64,000 bases of DNA from Enterovibrio coralii (GTDB lineage Bacteria > Pseudomonadota > Gammaproteobacteria > Enterobacterales > Vibrionaceae): assembly GCF_001559595.1 (NCBI RefSeq), contig NZ_LNTY01000032.1, positions 1-64,000 of the forward strand, read 5' to 3'. The translations under genes were made by a program, and so were the position numbers. Each line of letters begins with the position of its first letter. Positions within the stretch are counted from its first letter, which is position 1. Below the pieces are notes generated by a model. It was not told the DNA's origin and did no database searches. It saw nothing but the letters and a program-made list of their open reading frames with translations. Positions 24,542 through 33,736 of the stretch are shown one piece after another.

Positions 24542-24577
24542 AAAAAAGAGGCGGGAAAACCGCCTCTTTTCCTTTTA
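24542..24577. terminator. Bidirectional terminator between the GFA and GH17 genes
   Basis: AAAAGAGGCGG and CCGCCTCTTTT pair around a GAAAA loop, with A-rich and T-rich flanks that serve both convergent genes. Confidence 0.88.
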
Positions 24578-24591
24578 GGTAGATTGTGTGT

Positions 24592-25497
24592 TTAGCCGTA
24601 GAGTGCCTGCATAACCAGCTTAGGCGTGCGATCTACTTTGAACAGTCCCCAATGTTTTTCTGGTTCCTGAGGGTGTGAGTCGCCTTTCCAAGGCTCATCA
24701 AACGCTTCAAAGACAAACGTGAGGATCTTCTCTTTACGTGTCCACTCCAAAAGCTGCTCGTAATACGCCGCTTGAAGCTCTTCTGACGCGTTCCACTCTT
24801 CAATGCCACGTCCATTAGATGCAGTCGCCCAACCTGCCTCGGTGATGATGACAGGCTTATTCGGGTACTTGTCTGCAACCGCGTGGTAGTTCTGTTTAGT
24901 GTACTCGAGGGCATCGTGAATGGTTTTGTATTCCCACACTGGGTAGGTGTGTAGGGAAATGAAATCCAACTCTGCTACAAGCTCATCCAATTTGTATGTC
25001 CAAGGGACATAGTTTTCACAGAAGGTGACAGGCTGAGTGATGTTGGATTTCACCGTTTTAACGTGCTCAACCAATTTCTCAACGGAAATCAGATGATCTG
25101 TCCATTCCACACTGGCCTCGTTACCCACTGACACGTAGTCGACGATGTCAGGGAAAGCATTTGCCAGCGCAATCAGTTTTTGAATTTCTTCCTGATTGTG
25201 GAGGCGGTTTTCTTCCAGTTTTTCTTCACTAAACTGTGCGCCCCATGGACACCCAGGGTTGTTCATTTCAGCGGCGACATCTGCGCCAAGCATGACTTTG
25301 AAGTCGAGCTTTTCATTACGAATAACGTCCAATACCAAACGGGCATGGTGGCTGCAGTCATATAGCCGCAAAGCTTGCCAGTTTTTGGAGAGAATAATCA
25401 GGTCTTCTTTGATCTCATTGTAAGTCGGGTAAATACCCTCACGCGGGTTTTGACCCTCTCGATAGCCTGAGTAACAAATAGCGTTTCTGTATTCCAT
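24592..25497 (-). CDS. Glycoside hydrolase family 17 protein (beta-1,3-glucanase type)
   Basis: The 301-residue TIM-barrel protein shows both GH17 catalytic blocks: 'DYVSVGNEASVEW' with the acid/base Glu, and 'PVIITEAGWATAS' with the nucleophile Glu. It should act on beta-1,3-glucan or its oligosaccharides. No signal peptide is present, which points to cytosolic processing of imported oligosaccharides. A downstream ATG (25497) is preferred over 25506 because of spacing to AAGG. It lies 56 bases after a paralogue and is probably in the same operon. Confidence 0.85.
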   Translation of the reverse strand: MEYRNAICYSGYREGQNPREGIYPTYNEIKEDLIILSKNWQALRLYDCSHHARLVLDVIRNEKLDFKVMLGADVAAEMNNPGCPWGAQFSEEKLEENRLHNQEEIQKLIALANAFPDIVDYVSVGNEASVEWTDHLISVEKLVEHVKTVKSNITQPVTFCENYVPWTYKLDELVAELDFISLHTYPVWEYKTIHDALEYTKQNYHAVADKYPNKPVIITEAGWATASNGRGIEEWNASEELQAAYYEQLLEWTRKEKILTFVFEAFDEPWKGDSHPQEPEKHWGLFKVDRTPKLVMQALYG

Positions 25498-25553
25498 AGC
25501 GCGCATTACCTTTTATTGCGTATTTCCAATCACTTGTCAGATTGTTGTTATCG

Positions 25554-26429
25554 TTAAACGGGATACTTGTAGCGACCGTCTTTGTCCCACAATCCCCAGT
25601 AGGCACCGACGGCACCTTCTTTTTCGACTTTCCACGCCTCGTCGAACGACGAGAAGTAGAAGACTTCAATGCTTTCTTCTTCCGCCCATTGATAGGTGTC
25701 AACGAAGTAACGAAGAGCATTCAGTTCGGATGGCTCCGCGCCGCGTTCTGCGACACCTTCATTTGGCCAACCGGTTTCTGAAACGATGACAGGTTTGCCT
25801 TTCGCTACGACACTGGCTCGGCGATACATTTCTTTCATGTAAGGAACCGCGAAGTCGATAGGACACCCTTCCCAAAACGGGTAACAGTTTGTCAGGATGA
25901 CATCGCATGCATCGGCAACGGCCGGGTGGTTCTCAAACAGGAAGTAGGCGTCGACATACCCGACCATGACGTCTGGTACTTCAGCCTTAACACGGTGGAT
26001 GTATTCGATGAGTTCATGCTCAGGGATGTCTTCACGAAGCAATACCTCGTTACCCACCGCAAGAATATCAACGTGGCCCGCTTTCGCGACCTCGATGGCA
26101 TTGCCAATTTCTTCTTCGTTCTTTTCTTTATCCGCATCGATCCAAATGCCGACCATGGTGTTAAGACCGTTGGCTTTGGCGATACGAGGAATATTCTGAT
26201 GGCCTTCTGTGCACGAGAAAGAACGCACCCAATTCACGTTACTGCTTATGATTTGCAGGCGTTCTTGGATTTGTTCTTCGCTGATGTAAGAGCCTGGGCC
26301 TTGTCCTTCAATGTAGGGGCTGAAGGAGATGCCATGGATCTTTTCGTTTAGGATCTGGCTGGTTTTCAGTTTTAGACCTTCCAGATCATGCACTCCGCCC
26401 AGAGAGGGCTGATACAACTTACTCGACAC
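25554..26429 (-). CDS. Glycoside hydrolase family 17 protein (beta-1,3-glucanase type)
   Basis: The 291-residue protein has the GH17 acid/base block 'DILAVGNEVLLRED' and the nucleophile signature 'PVIVSETGWPNEG', a textbook GH17 pattern. The frame is open upstream to 26651, but AAGGAGTT followed by GTG at 26429-26427 is a near-ideal start and removes a basic, low-complexity extension. No secretion signal follows. It is the first gene of a probable two-gene operon, which a palindrome 117 bases upstream probably controls. Laminarin-type substrates are the natural guess for a marine Vibrio. Confidence 0.85.
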   Translation of the reverse strand: MSSKLYQPSLGGVHDLEGLKLKTSQILNEKIHGISFSPYIEGQGPGSYISEEQIQERLQIISSNVNWVRSFSCTEGHQNIPRIAKANGLNTMVGIWIDADKEKNEEEIGNAIEVAKAGHVDILAVGNEVLLREDIPEHELIEYIHRVKAEVPDVMVGYVDAYFLFENHPAVADACDVILTNCYPFWEGCPIDFAVPYMKEMYRRASVVAKGKPVIVSETGWPNEGVAERGAEPSELNALRYFVDTYQWAEEESIEVFYFSSFDEAWKVEKEGAVGAYWGLWDKDGRYKYPV

Positions 26430-26545
26430 GCGTATAACTCCTTGCGGCAAAATCAATCTAGCTTCCGTGCCTTGGATGAACCTTTTCGCAGGTTTTCCAG
26501 ACGCATTCTTGTTTGCTGACTTTTTGTTTTTTTCGTTTTGATGAC

Positions 26546-26569
26546 CAAAAAGAAAGCGCTTTCTTTTTG
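26546..26569. promoter_or_regulatory. Perfect 24-bp palindromic operator, LacI-family type
   Basis: The left half is CAAAAAGAAAGC and the right half is its exact complement, centred on the CG between 26557 and 26558. The core AGAAAGCGCTTTCT with a central CG is typical of LacI/GalR-family operators. It lies 117 bases upstream of the GH17 start codon (minus strand) and 259 bases before the nitronate monooxygenase gene. The rest of the 26430-26827 gap shows AT-rich sequence without a confident promoter. No LacI-type regulator gene is in the window. Confidence 0.75.
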
Positions 26570-26827
26570 AGTTTTGCCAGTTGCGGCCAAATAGACAACC
26601 CGTTTTTAGGCGAAGGATAAGCTTGATCACAAATGTGCAGAGGAGGGGCAAGTGTGTCTAAATCGAGATTTAATGTGATGGATGAGCGGTTTATAAAACA
26701 AAAACAGTAGCTTGATTAATAGTGGATGGTTTGCATATTTGTCATATTTGGGTTGCCAAGGTGTGTTTGATTTTGTGACGATAATGTCCAGTTTATCCAT
26801 CAATATTCGAAAGGAAGCATCAAGATC

Positions 26828-27871
26828 ATGAGAATAACAGAACGCTTAGGTATTGAACTTCCCATCATTCAAGCGCCCATGGCTGGCGTGCAAGATGCCG
26901 ACTTAGCGATCGCGGTTTCAAACGCAGGAGGTTTGGGTTCGCTTCCTTGCGGCATGTTAGATGTTCAAGCCATGGTCAGCCAGATCGAGAAGATCAAAGC
27001 CGCCACCGATAAGCCATACAACCTGAATTTCTTCTGCCATGAGGTTGTCCCTTTCGATGATAAAAAGCATCAAAAATGGCGCGAGCGGTTAGGTGGCTAC
27101 TTCGATGAATTTGGTATTGATGAAGCAACCCTGGGTAACAAAGCCTCTCGGCTGCCTTTTGACGAAAATGTTGCTGATGCAATTGCACCCTTTGCGCCAC
27201 CCGTTGTGAGCTTTCACTTTGGTTTGCCATCAGAGGCTTTGCTAACACGCGTGAAGGGCTGGGGAAGTGTTGTCATGTCGTCAGCAACAACGCTTGAAGA
27301 AGGGATATGGCTTGAGGAACAAGGCTGTGATGTGGTGATTGCACAAGGCATTGAAGCGGGTGGTCACCGAGGGATGTTTTTAAGCCGTGACCTCAACACT
27401 CAGATTGGTGTGAAGGACTTGGTTCATGCTCTAAAACAGCACCTTTCCATTCCTGTTGTTGCAGCTGGTGGCATTGCGAATGCGTCAGATATATCTCAAG
27501 CCTTCGACCTTGGCGCAGACGGCGTTCAAGTTGGCAGTGCATTCTTATTGTGTGATGAAGCTAAAACGTCAGACCTTCATCGTGTTGCTCTTCAAAGCTC
27601 TGCCGTTGAAAGTACGGCTCTCACCAACATTTTCTCCGGCAGGCCAGCCAGAGGCATTGTGAACAAGGCAATGGAAGAGCTTGGTTGCATCAACGATCGC
27701 GCGCCAGTGTTTCCTTACGCGTCGATTGAAATGACACCACTACGGGCGGCGGCAGAGAAACAGGGTCTGGATGCTTTCACACCACTTTGGTGTGGGGCTA
27801 ACGCCAAGAACATTCAAAAGGGCAGTGCCAAATCGATTGTTGAATCTTTAATGGCGGGATTATCTCGGTAA
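26828..27871 (+). CDS. Nitronate monooxygenase
   Basis: The 347-residue FMN-dependent TIM-barrel enzyme has 'PIIQAPMAGVQDADLAIAVSNAGGLGSLPCG' blocks at the N-terminus, the catalytic-His motif 'QGIEAGGHRGMF', and the phosphate-binding 'VVAAGGIANASDI...GADGVQVGSAFL'. It oxidises nitronates such as propionate 3-nitronate to harmless products. AAGGAAG lies about 11 bases before ATG 26828. It stands alone, with a possible shared upstream region with the GH17 operon. Confidence 0.92.
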   Translation: MRITERLGIELPIIQAPMAGVQDADLAIAVSNAGGLGSLPCGMLDVQAMVSQIEKIKAATDKPYNLNFFCHEVVPFDDKKHQKWRERLGGYFDEFGIDEATLGNKASRLPFDENVADAIAPFAPPVVSFHFGLPSEALLTRVKGWGSVVMSSATTLEEGIWLEEQGCDVVIAQGIEAGGHRGMFLSRDLNTQIGVKDLVHALKQHLSIPVVAAGGIANASDISQAFDLGADGVQVGSAFLLCDEAKTSDLHRVALQSSAVESTALTNIFSGRPARGIVNKAMEELGCINDRAPVFPYASIEMTPLRAAAEKQGLDAFTPLWCGANAKNIQKGSAKSIVESLMAGLSR

Positions 27872-27961
27872 GGTGCTAGGGATGAGACATCGATAGCGAA
27901 TGTCGATGGATATAGTAAATAACGTCATGAACCAAAAGACCATTCACGGAGGAATGTGTGT

Positions 27962-28405
27962 ATGAAAGGTCTCATTACTTTTGTTGTTTTAGCCATGTTT
28001 AGCGGGGCGTCTTTCGCCGAGATAAAGGTGAAAACCTTACCCAGTTACAAAGCGGCGAAAGAGCTGAGCGAACGTATCATGCAAGAAGTCAGCAAAGACA
28101 ACTTGGAAAAGGGTATTCGCGTTATGAAGCCTTATATGCCTATTTCAGAGGCGGAGTTTAATGCGGAGATCGCACAGGTCGCGGTTCAACAACCTGCGAT
28201 AAACGAGCGATTCGGTAAGTCGATAGGCTATGACTTCGTTTCTCAGCAAGTGCTGGGTGATTCACTTGTTCAGTATGCTTATCTACAGAAGTTTGAGCGT
28301 CATGTCATGGTGTGGCGTTTTATCTTCTATAAGCCGCGTGACGTTTGGATGCTGAATACGTTTGATTTTAACGATCAGGTCAAGCCACTCTTTTTCGCGC
28401 GCTAA
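27962..28405 (+). CDS. Small secreted protein of unknown function
   Basis: The 147-residue product has a signal peptide (MKGLITFVVLAMFSGASFA, cleavage after Ala19) and a soluble alpha-beta domain with 'LEKGIRVMKPYMPISEAEF' and a C-terminal 'FERHVMVWRFIFYKPRDVWMLNTFDFND'. That layout resembles NTF2-like periplasmic proteins. GGAGG at 27949-27953 supports ATG 27962. The function is unknown. Confidence 0.75.
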   Translation: MKGLITFVVLAMFSGASFAEIKVKTLPSYKAAKELSERIMQEVSKDNLEKGIRVMKPYMPISEAEFNAEIAQVAVQQPAINERFGKSIGYDFVSQQVLGDSLVQYAYLQKFERHVMVWRFIFYKPRDVWMLNTFDFNDQVKPLFFAR

Positions 28406-28435
28406 AGCGACAAATTAATTGAGAAAAACAAGGCA

Positions 28436-28466
28436 ATAAAAAAGGGCATCGAATGATGCCCTTTTC
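28436..28466. terminator. Bidirectional terminator between convergent genes
   Basis: GGGCATC (28444-28450) and GATGCCC (28455-28461) with loop GAAT, flanked by AAAAAA on the left and TTTT on the right. It serves both the secreted-protein gene and the chemotaxis receptor gene. Confidence 0.88.
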
Positions 28467-28479
28467 CGTTAGATTCCAC

Positions 28480-30483
28480 TTACACAGTGAACCTGTGTAC
28501 CAAATCGTTCTGAGTAACAGCTTGCTCATCCAAGCGGTCACTTGCACTTGCGACATCTTGCATCGCGTTGTAGCTGCTGTCTGCGATAAAGCTGATGTGC
28601 TCAACATTGCGAGCAATGTCTGCCGATGTAGTTCTTTGCTCCGCAGCGGCTTGTGCAATCTGGCTGCTCATGTCGCTGATCATCATAATGATGGCTTCAA
28701 TTTCTTCCATTGCAGAGTTAGCGTCAGAAGCTTGAGTCACACTGTTACTCATTTCATCAACACATTCTTCCATGACCGAAACAGCTTCACGAGATTGTGT
28801 TTGCAGCTTGCTGATCATCTCTTCGATTTCAGAAGTGGAATCAGAAGTACGTTTTGCCAGTACGCGAACTTCATCGGCTACGACTGCAAAACCACGACCT
28901 TGTTCGCCGGCACGTGCCGCTTCAATCGCCGCATTCAATGCAAGCAGGTTAGTCTGGTCTGCAATGTTGCTGATTACGTCCAGAATGGTTTCGATGTTCG
29001 ATGTCATCTCTTGCAGCGAAGAAACAACCGCTACAGACTCGTCCAAACGTGTAGACAGCTGGTGAGTCGTGCTGATGTTGCGCGTCATGATTTCACGACC
29101 TTTCGCTGCCGCATCGCTCACTTCCATCACTTTATCCATGGTTTGTTGAGCACTACTTGCAACGTCTTGTACAGAGTGTTCCATTTCCGTCATTGCCGCA
29201 GCAACGGCAGTGGTTTGTTGACGCTGCTCATTCAACTGAGACTTCGCCGTTTGCGTGGTGGATTGGTTTTGCGCCGCAACTTGCGCTTGGTCTTCTGCTG
29301 CATCTCTTAACTGACGCAGAATACCCTGAAGGTTCGATGCCAGCGTGTTGATGTGGTCTGCAAGCTGACCAAACTCGTTGTGCTCTTTCACCTCAATACG
29401 TTTGGTCATGTCGCCATCAGTGATAGCTTCCAGTACAGCCAGCGTGTTGCTTAGCGGCTTACGTACGCTACGTGCAATGTTCCAACCGATGAATACTGTG
29501 ATTGCAAGAATAAGCACGCCGATGAACACAGTCTGCTGAACACCATTTTTGAAGACGGTGTTTGCGTTCTCAATGGAGTCAGCCATCACCATTTCTGCTT
29601 GGGTGCGGAAAGAGGTCAGGATAGACATCGCGTTATCAACTTCCACTGCCAGGTTAGCAATGTTGTCGTAAAGCTCATTGGTTGCCACAAGGTAGGTGTA
29701 GTGCTGGTCAAGCACACCGCCTTCACGGCTAACGTCTTTAGTGAACAGATCTAAATCTTTCTGGAACTTGTCAGTCAGGTCAGGAAGCTGAGACGTCAAA
29801 GAGCGGAAAGAGTAGTTGAGCTGACGAATGCTGCGTTTGTTTTCCGTGATGGCTTTGTTTACGTCATCAAGGCTGGTGCTCGCGAGGGCATCTGAAGTGT
29901 GCGTCTCGGTTTCATTCAGCTTTTTAAAGTAGGTTTTTGAAATGATCTTAACGGTGTTGTTGCCGTTGTTCGCGATGAAATCTTGCATGCCAAGAGCCAA
30001 CTGCGTGTTCATACGCTGGAATTGACGCGCTGCCGTTACACCTTCCGCTTTCGCCGTTTGTTGGCGTTGGTAGTTATCAATTGCGGTTGCGGCTTCTGCA
30101 AAGTAGCGGCTTTCGATTTCGCGCAGTTGTGCCAACTGGCCTTTAAGCTCAGGTTGGCCTGCCGATGCTTCATCAAGCTTTGTGAGTGCGTCATCGAACT
30201 TTTTACGCGCCGCTTCAAAGCTTTCCAATACTCCGGTGCTTTCCGAAACATTGTTGGTTGTCAGGTAGTCTTTAAAGATTTTGTCCGCAGCAAGAAGGCT
30301 AACACTCGCATCATTAGACATGGACACTAAGGGTAGGGCTTCGGAGGTCACAACCTCTAACTGGTCATGGATGTTTTGAGAACTATTCAGATTAAGTGTA
30401 TTGGTCGCCACAAGGCTGACTGCCAGTACTGCAAAACCTGCATACATTCTGCGGATTACAGAACTTTGTCGTTTCTTTGCCAT
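28480..30483 (-). CDS. Methyl-accepting chemotaxis protein
   Basis: The 667-residue receptor has a first membrane helix near residues 14-32, a periplasmic helical sensor domain to about residue 310, a second helix ([19 protein letters not shown]), a HAMP domain ('[23 protein letters not shown]'), and a cytoplasmic coiled coil. The kinase-control hairpin is complete ('[20 protein letters not shown]', then '[16 protein letters not shown]'). The ligand is unknown; the all-helical sensor lacks a recognisable dCache core. GGGAGGA lies just upstream of ATG 30483, which removes 13 residues of the longer frame. No C-terminal CheR-binding pentapeptide is visible. Confidence 0.93.
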   Translation of the reverse strand: MAKKRQSSVIRRMYAGFAVLAVSLVATNTLNLNSSQNIHDQLEVVTSEALPLVSMSNDASVSLLAADKIFKDYLTTNNVSESTGVLESFEAARKKFDDALTKLDEASAGQPELKGQLAQLREIESRYFAEAATAIDNYQRQQTAKAEGVTAARQFQRMNTQLALGMQDFIANNGNNTVKIISKTYFKKLNETETHTSDALASTSLDDVNKAITENKRSIRQLNYSFRSLTSQLPDLTDKFQKDLDLFTKDVSREGGVLDQHYTYLVATNELYDNIANLAVEVDNAMSILTSFRTQAEMVMADSIENANTVFKNGVQQTVFIGVLILAITVFIGWNIARSVRKPLSNTLAVLEAITDGDMTKRIEVKEHNEFGQLADHINTLASNLQGILRQLRDAAEDQAQVAAQNQSTTQTAKSQLNEQRQQTTAVAAAMTEMEHSVQDVASSAQQTMDKVMEVSDAAAKGREIMTRNISTTHQLSTRLDESVAVVSSLQEMTSNIETILDVISNIADQTNLLALNAAIEAARAGEQGRGFAVVADEVRVLAKRTSDSTSEIEEMISKLQTQSREAVSVMEECVDEMSNSVTQASDANSAMEEIEAIIMMISDMSSQIAQAAAEQRTTSADIARNVEHISFIADSSYNAMQDVASASDRLDEQAVTQNDLVHRFTV

Positions 30484-30931
30484 TTTTATTCCTCCCACCA
30501 GTTTTTGGCTGGTGCTCCCCATTTTGCTTCCGTACTACAACAATCGGTCGGTTGCTTGGTTCTACAATCGTGAGCGAATCAAGACTCCAAACTCGCTTGG
30601 ATTATTAGTCGTTACACCGAGGACAAATAAGAACGATGTAACGCTTTGCTTTTCCTATCATCTGCAAGTATTTCAGAATCTTTACGCTAAAAAATCGCTA
30701 TGCTTTCCACTCTTTGAAGTAGGACGCAAAAATGCTGAGACTTTGGTTAATAAACGTCTAGTCGGTGATACTTAGATTCGGTTTGATTTATTCAGGTGAT
30801 TAATTCGTAAACAAATCTGGAATCAAATTCTCAAATCGCAAAATTTCCATAAAAACAGTGTTCAATATTGCTCAATTGATCGGGGTAAAGCATACTTACA
30901 CCTCCTAGAAATCATTAATTTGGAGCTGCTC
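30484..30931. other. Intergenic region between divergent MCP and hinT genes
   Basis: About 450 bases without a convincing gene. It must hold the promoters for the chemotaxis receptor (minus) and hinT (plus), but I see no clear -35/-10 pair or known operator. The right part near 30880-30905 is AT-rich. Confidence 0.5.
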
Positions 30932-31280
30932 GTGGCTGAAGAAACCATATTCAGTAAAATCATTCGCAAGGAAATTCCGGCTGACGTGGTTTACCAAGAT
31001 GATCTCGTCACGGCTTTTCGCGATATCAACTCGTGCGCCAAGCCATATTCTGATCATTCCAAATAAACTCATTCCAACAGTTAACGACATCGAAGCTGAA
31101 GATGAGGCCGCAATGGGGCGCATGTTTACCGTTGCACGTAAACTGGCTGAACAAGAAGGTATTGCTGAAGACGGTTACCGCCTGATCATGAACTGTAACG
31201 TTCATGGTGGTCAGGAGGTTTATCACATTCACATGCACCTGCTGGGTGGACGTCCACTGGGACCAATTCTTGTAGGCTAA
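30932..31280 (+). pseudogene. hinT: Histidine triad nucleotide hydrolase HinT, interrupted by a frameshift
   Basis: The sequence encodes HinT, a purine nucleoside phosphoramidase, in two frames. The first reads [32 protein letters not shown] from GTG 30932; the second reads [25 protein letters not shown] on to the HIT motif '[17 protein letters not shown]'. They are out of phase at 31031-31032, where two bases seem lost (a TCTC reduced to TC would explain it). Repaired length is 116 residues, normal for the family. GGAG upstream supports the GTG start. The stop overlaps an ATG of the next open frame. Confidence 0.9.
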
Positions 31281-32725
31281 TGAAATCAGCATCTAGAAAA
31301 GCCCTCGCTTGTGTAAGCAGGGCTTCTTTTTCGTCTGTAAAAACACTCACCTTGGCTGGCCTTATCTCGGTTGGTTTGGTCGGGTGTGCGAATCTGTCTG
31401 TACAAAGCCTCTTTAGTAATTACTCAGCGGGTATGGCTGACTCGCGCTCGCTTGCACAACAGGGGGCATTCCCTGACGCGATCGATGCGTTACCGACTGG
31501 GGCGGGTGGCGAGATTTTGGATGAAATGGAAAGAGCGAGACTTGCGCTTCTCTCCAGTGATTATCCGCAAATGAAAGAAGCGTTGGATATGGCTGATCTT
31601 GCTGTGAAAGAACAGACCAATCAGGCCGTCATTCAAATCTCAGAAGGTTTTAACCAAGTCGGCGCACTGGCATCTAACGACAACATGCTGACATACGTGC
31701 CGCCTTCTTATGAGCTCGGCTTTCTTCATCTTTACTTGGTACGACATTATTTGCAGAAAGGGGATTTGCAGGGCGCATTGGTTGAAGTCCGACGTGCAAA
31801 GCAAATCCAAGAAGATGCTATTAAGCTTCGCGAGAAAGAGCAGGATCTGGCGCGAAAAAGTGCCAGTGAAAACGGTATTTCTGACAACGTAGGCGCAATA
31901 TTGTCACGTTATCCTGAGTCAGATAATGCATTGGGCAGCGTTCAGAACGCCTACCTTTTCTATATCTCTGCATTGCTTTACGAAGCGGAAGGAAACCTAA
32001 ACAGTGCCTTCATTGATTATAATCGTGCGCTTGCAGTTGCACCTGATAATCAATACGTTGCTGAAGCCGCAATGCGAATCGCAGCGAAGCAAGGTCGTAA
32101 AAGCGAGCTGAAGCTACTCGAGAAAAAATACGGCAAGGTTTCAACGCCGAAGAAAGGCAGTGCAAAACTGGTCGTGTTAGCAGAAGACGGTTTCGTTGAT
32201 GCTCGACTCGGTTGGCGTTTGCCATTTTGGGTCACAGACAGTAACGGCAACCTCGAATCTTTCACTGTTGCATTACCGTATTATGCACAAAGCAGAGGCT
32301 CTCAACCTCAAGTCATCAGTCTTGATGGCAAAGGCGAAAAACTAGAGGGGTTGGCGGACGTAAATGCGATGGCGAGACATGCGCTGAATGAAGCGATGCC
32401 GGGCATGGTAGTAAGACAGATCCTTCGAGTAGTGGCTAAAAACGAATTCCATAAGTCCGCGTCTAAAAATGATGAGTCGGGCTTAGGCAGTTTAATTACC
32501 AGCATGTATAACGCGGTAAGTGAACAACCAGATACAAGAAGTTGGCAAACACTGCCAGCAAGAGCAAGTCTGTTCAGCGAGTACCTTTCTGCTGGAGAGC
32601 ATAAGCTACAGATTAACGGTAAAACGATAAAAGTGAATTTAACGCCTGACAGGACAACACTTCTTTGGCTTTCAACAGCCAGCGGTGAAGTGGTGGACTG
32701 GCAAGGAACCTTAGGAGGGGTCTAA
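31280..32725 (+). CDS. COG3014-family outer membrane lipoprotein
   Basis: The 481-residue frame has a lipobox (GLVGC, Cys36) and a mature domain with tetratricopeptide-like helices (about residues 85-290), then a beta-rich C-terminal part. It matches the COG3014 family of Vibrio lipoproteins, found next to ycfL and lpoB. The start is uncertain: ATG 31280 overlaps the hinT stop and gives a long basic leader that runs through a terminator-like hairpin at 31296-31331, and no good alternative codon lies after it. The stop overlaps the next gene's ATG, so the three lipoprotein genes form an operon. Confidence 0.82.
   Translation: MKSASRKALACVSRASFSSVKTLTLAGLISVGLVGCANLSVQSLFSNYSAGMADSRSLAQQGAFPDAIDALPTGAGGEILDEMERARLALLSSDYPQMKEALDMADLAVKEQTNQAVIQISEGFNQVGALASNDNMLTYVPPSYELGFLHLYLVRHYLQKGDLQGALVEVRRAKQIQEDAIKLREKEQDLARKSASENGISDNVGAILSRYPESDNALGSVQNAYLFYISALLYEAEGNLNSAFIDYNRALAVAPDNQYVAEAAMRIAAKQGRKSELKLLEKKYGKVSTPKKGSAKLVVLAEDGFVDARLGWRLPFWVTDSNGNLESFTVALPYYAQSRGSQPQVISLDGKGEKLEGLADVNAMARHALNEAMPGMVVRQILRVVAKNEFHKSASKNDESGLGSLITSMYNAVSEQPDTRSWQTLPARASLFSEYLSAGEHKLQINGKTIKVNLTPDRTTLLWLSTASGEVVDWQGTLGGV
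31296..31331 (+). terminator. Rho-independent terminator after hinT
   Basis: AAGCCCT, a bulged C, and GCTT pair with AAGC and AGGGCTT around loop GTGT, followed by CTTTTT. The hairpin lies 16 bases after the hinT stop and inside the 5' end of the next open frame. Confidence 0.75.
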
Positions 32726-33114
32726 TGCGATATGCAGTTGCGTTGCTGTCTGCGGTGCTATTGGTAGCGGGTTGTGCAACAAATTCTTCTACTGGCATTA
32801 GTATTGACAGTAGTAATCAAAACGTCGTGCTAGGGAACAGCACACTTGGCGAAGCGTTGGAGTTTGGCAATGCGCAAACCAGCATTGTTAACGAGCGTCT
32901 TCTTGCTCAAGTGAAAGTGACAAACACGAGCAGTGAAGTGCAAAACCTTCAATACCGTTTTAACTGGTATGACGCTCAGGGTTTAGAGGTGGATAACGGA
33001 AACTCACCTTGGAAACCGTTTATTGTTTATGCTGGCGATTCAGTGACATTGCAGGGTGTAGCGTTGAGCTCTAACGCAACAAACTTCCGCGTGTCATTAC
33101 GTAATGTTCAGTGA
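32725..33114 (+). CDS. ycfL: YcfL family lipoprotein
   Basis: The 129-residue product has a signal peptide with lipobox VAGC (Cys16), then a beta-sandwich domain containing 'VTNTSSEVQNLQYRFNWYDAQGLEV', which is the YcfL/DUF1425 signature. The function is unknown, but the gene neighbours lpoB in enterobacteria too. The start overlaps the preceding stop (TAATG), so translation is coupled. Confidence 0.9.
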   Translation: MRYAVALLSAVLLVAGCATNSSTGISIDSSNQNVVLGNSTLGEALEFGNAQTSIVNERLLAQVKVTNTSSEVQNLQYRFNWYDAQGLEVDNGNSPWKPFIVYAGDSVTLQGVALSSNATNFRVSLRNVQ

Positions 33115-33142
33115 TACTTGAAAGACAAAACAGGAAATCAGA

Positions 33143-33733
33143 ATGAATAAAAGCGTAATTGCGCTAATGGGTGTAGCTCTGGTACTCGGCGGTTGTTCGC
33201 AGAAAGTGAGCTACGGCGACGCGCAGGAAGTAGAAACAACAACCATCGATTTTGGTTCGACTGATCTTCAGACTATTGCTGTTGAAATGACAGACAGCAT
33301 GTTGTCGTCTGGTGCTGTTGCTGCGATTACCCGCGACAATCGTCCTATTGTTTTCGTGGAATCCATCAAGAACAAAACCGCAGAGCACATTGACACGGAA
33401 TCTATCACTGACAGCATCAGTACCCGCATGCTGAAGTCTGGCAAGTTCCGCTTTGTGGACATGACCCGTGTAGAGCAAGTGCGTGAGCAACTGGACTTCC
33501 AAAATAACGATGCGCTGGTTAACCCAGGCACAGCTATCCAGTTCGGCAAAATGGTTGGTGCGCAATACATGCTGTACGGCAACCTTGCGAGCATTGTAAA
33601 ACGTGATGGCAGTGACGAAGACGTTTACTACAAAATGACTATGCGCTTGATGGATCTGGAAACAGGTTTGATTGAATGGGCTGACGAAACGGAAATCCGT
33701 AAGAAGCAATCTAAGGCGTTTCTAGGCTGGTAA
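33143..33733 (+). CDS. lpoB: Penicillin-binding protein activator LpoB
   Basis: The 196-residue lipoprotein (lipobox LGGC, Cys18) has the LpoB/DUF-type TolB-N-like domain, with 'NRPIVFVESIKNKTAEHIDTESITDSISTRMLKSGKFRFVD' and 'QYMLYGNLASIVKRDG'. LpoB activates the bifunctional peptidoglycan synthase PBP1b from the outer membrane. The Pro/Gln-rich linker of E. coli LpoB is short here. AGGAAA precedes ATG 33143. It follows ycfL by 28 bases and precedes the kinase gene by 3. Confidence 0.92.
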   Translation: MNKSVIALMGVALVLGGCSQKVSYGDAQEVETTTIDFGSTDLQTIAVEMTDSMLSSGAVAAITRDNRPIVFVESIKNKTAEHIDTESITDSISTRMLKSGKFRFVDMTRVEQVREQLDFQNNDALVNPGTAIQFGKMVGAQYMLYGNLASIVKRDGSDEDVYYKMTMRLMDLETGLIEWADETEIRKKQSKAFLGW

Positions 33734-33736
33734 TTC

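Noticed and set aside
28453..29310. A 285-codon open frame on the + strand opposite the chemotaxis receptor gene
   Set aside because: It is antisense to strongly conserved receptor sequence, is rich in Cys, His and Arg, and has no ribosome binding site. It is a shadow of high-coding-density sequence.
30484..30931. Flagellar-type sigma-28 promoter for the chemotaxis receptor
   Set aside because: I found no TAAA-N15-GCCGATAA match on the minus strand upstream of 30483.
33164..33709. A 181-codon minus-strand frame within lpoB
   Set aside because: The + strand encodes a complete LpoB; the opposite frame has no credible start signal.
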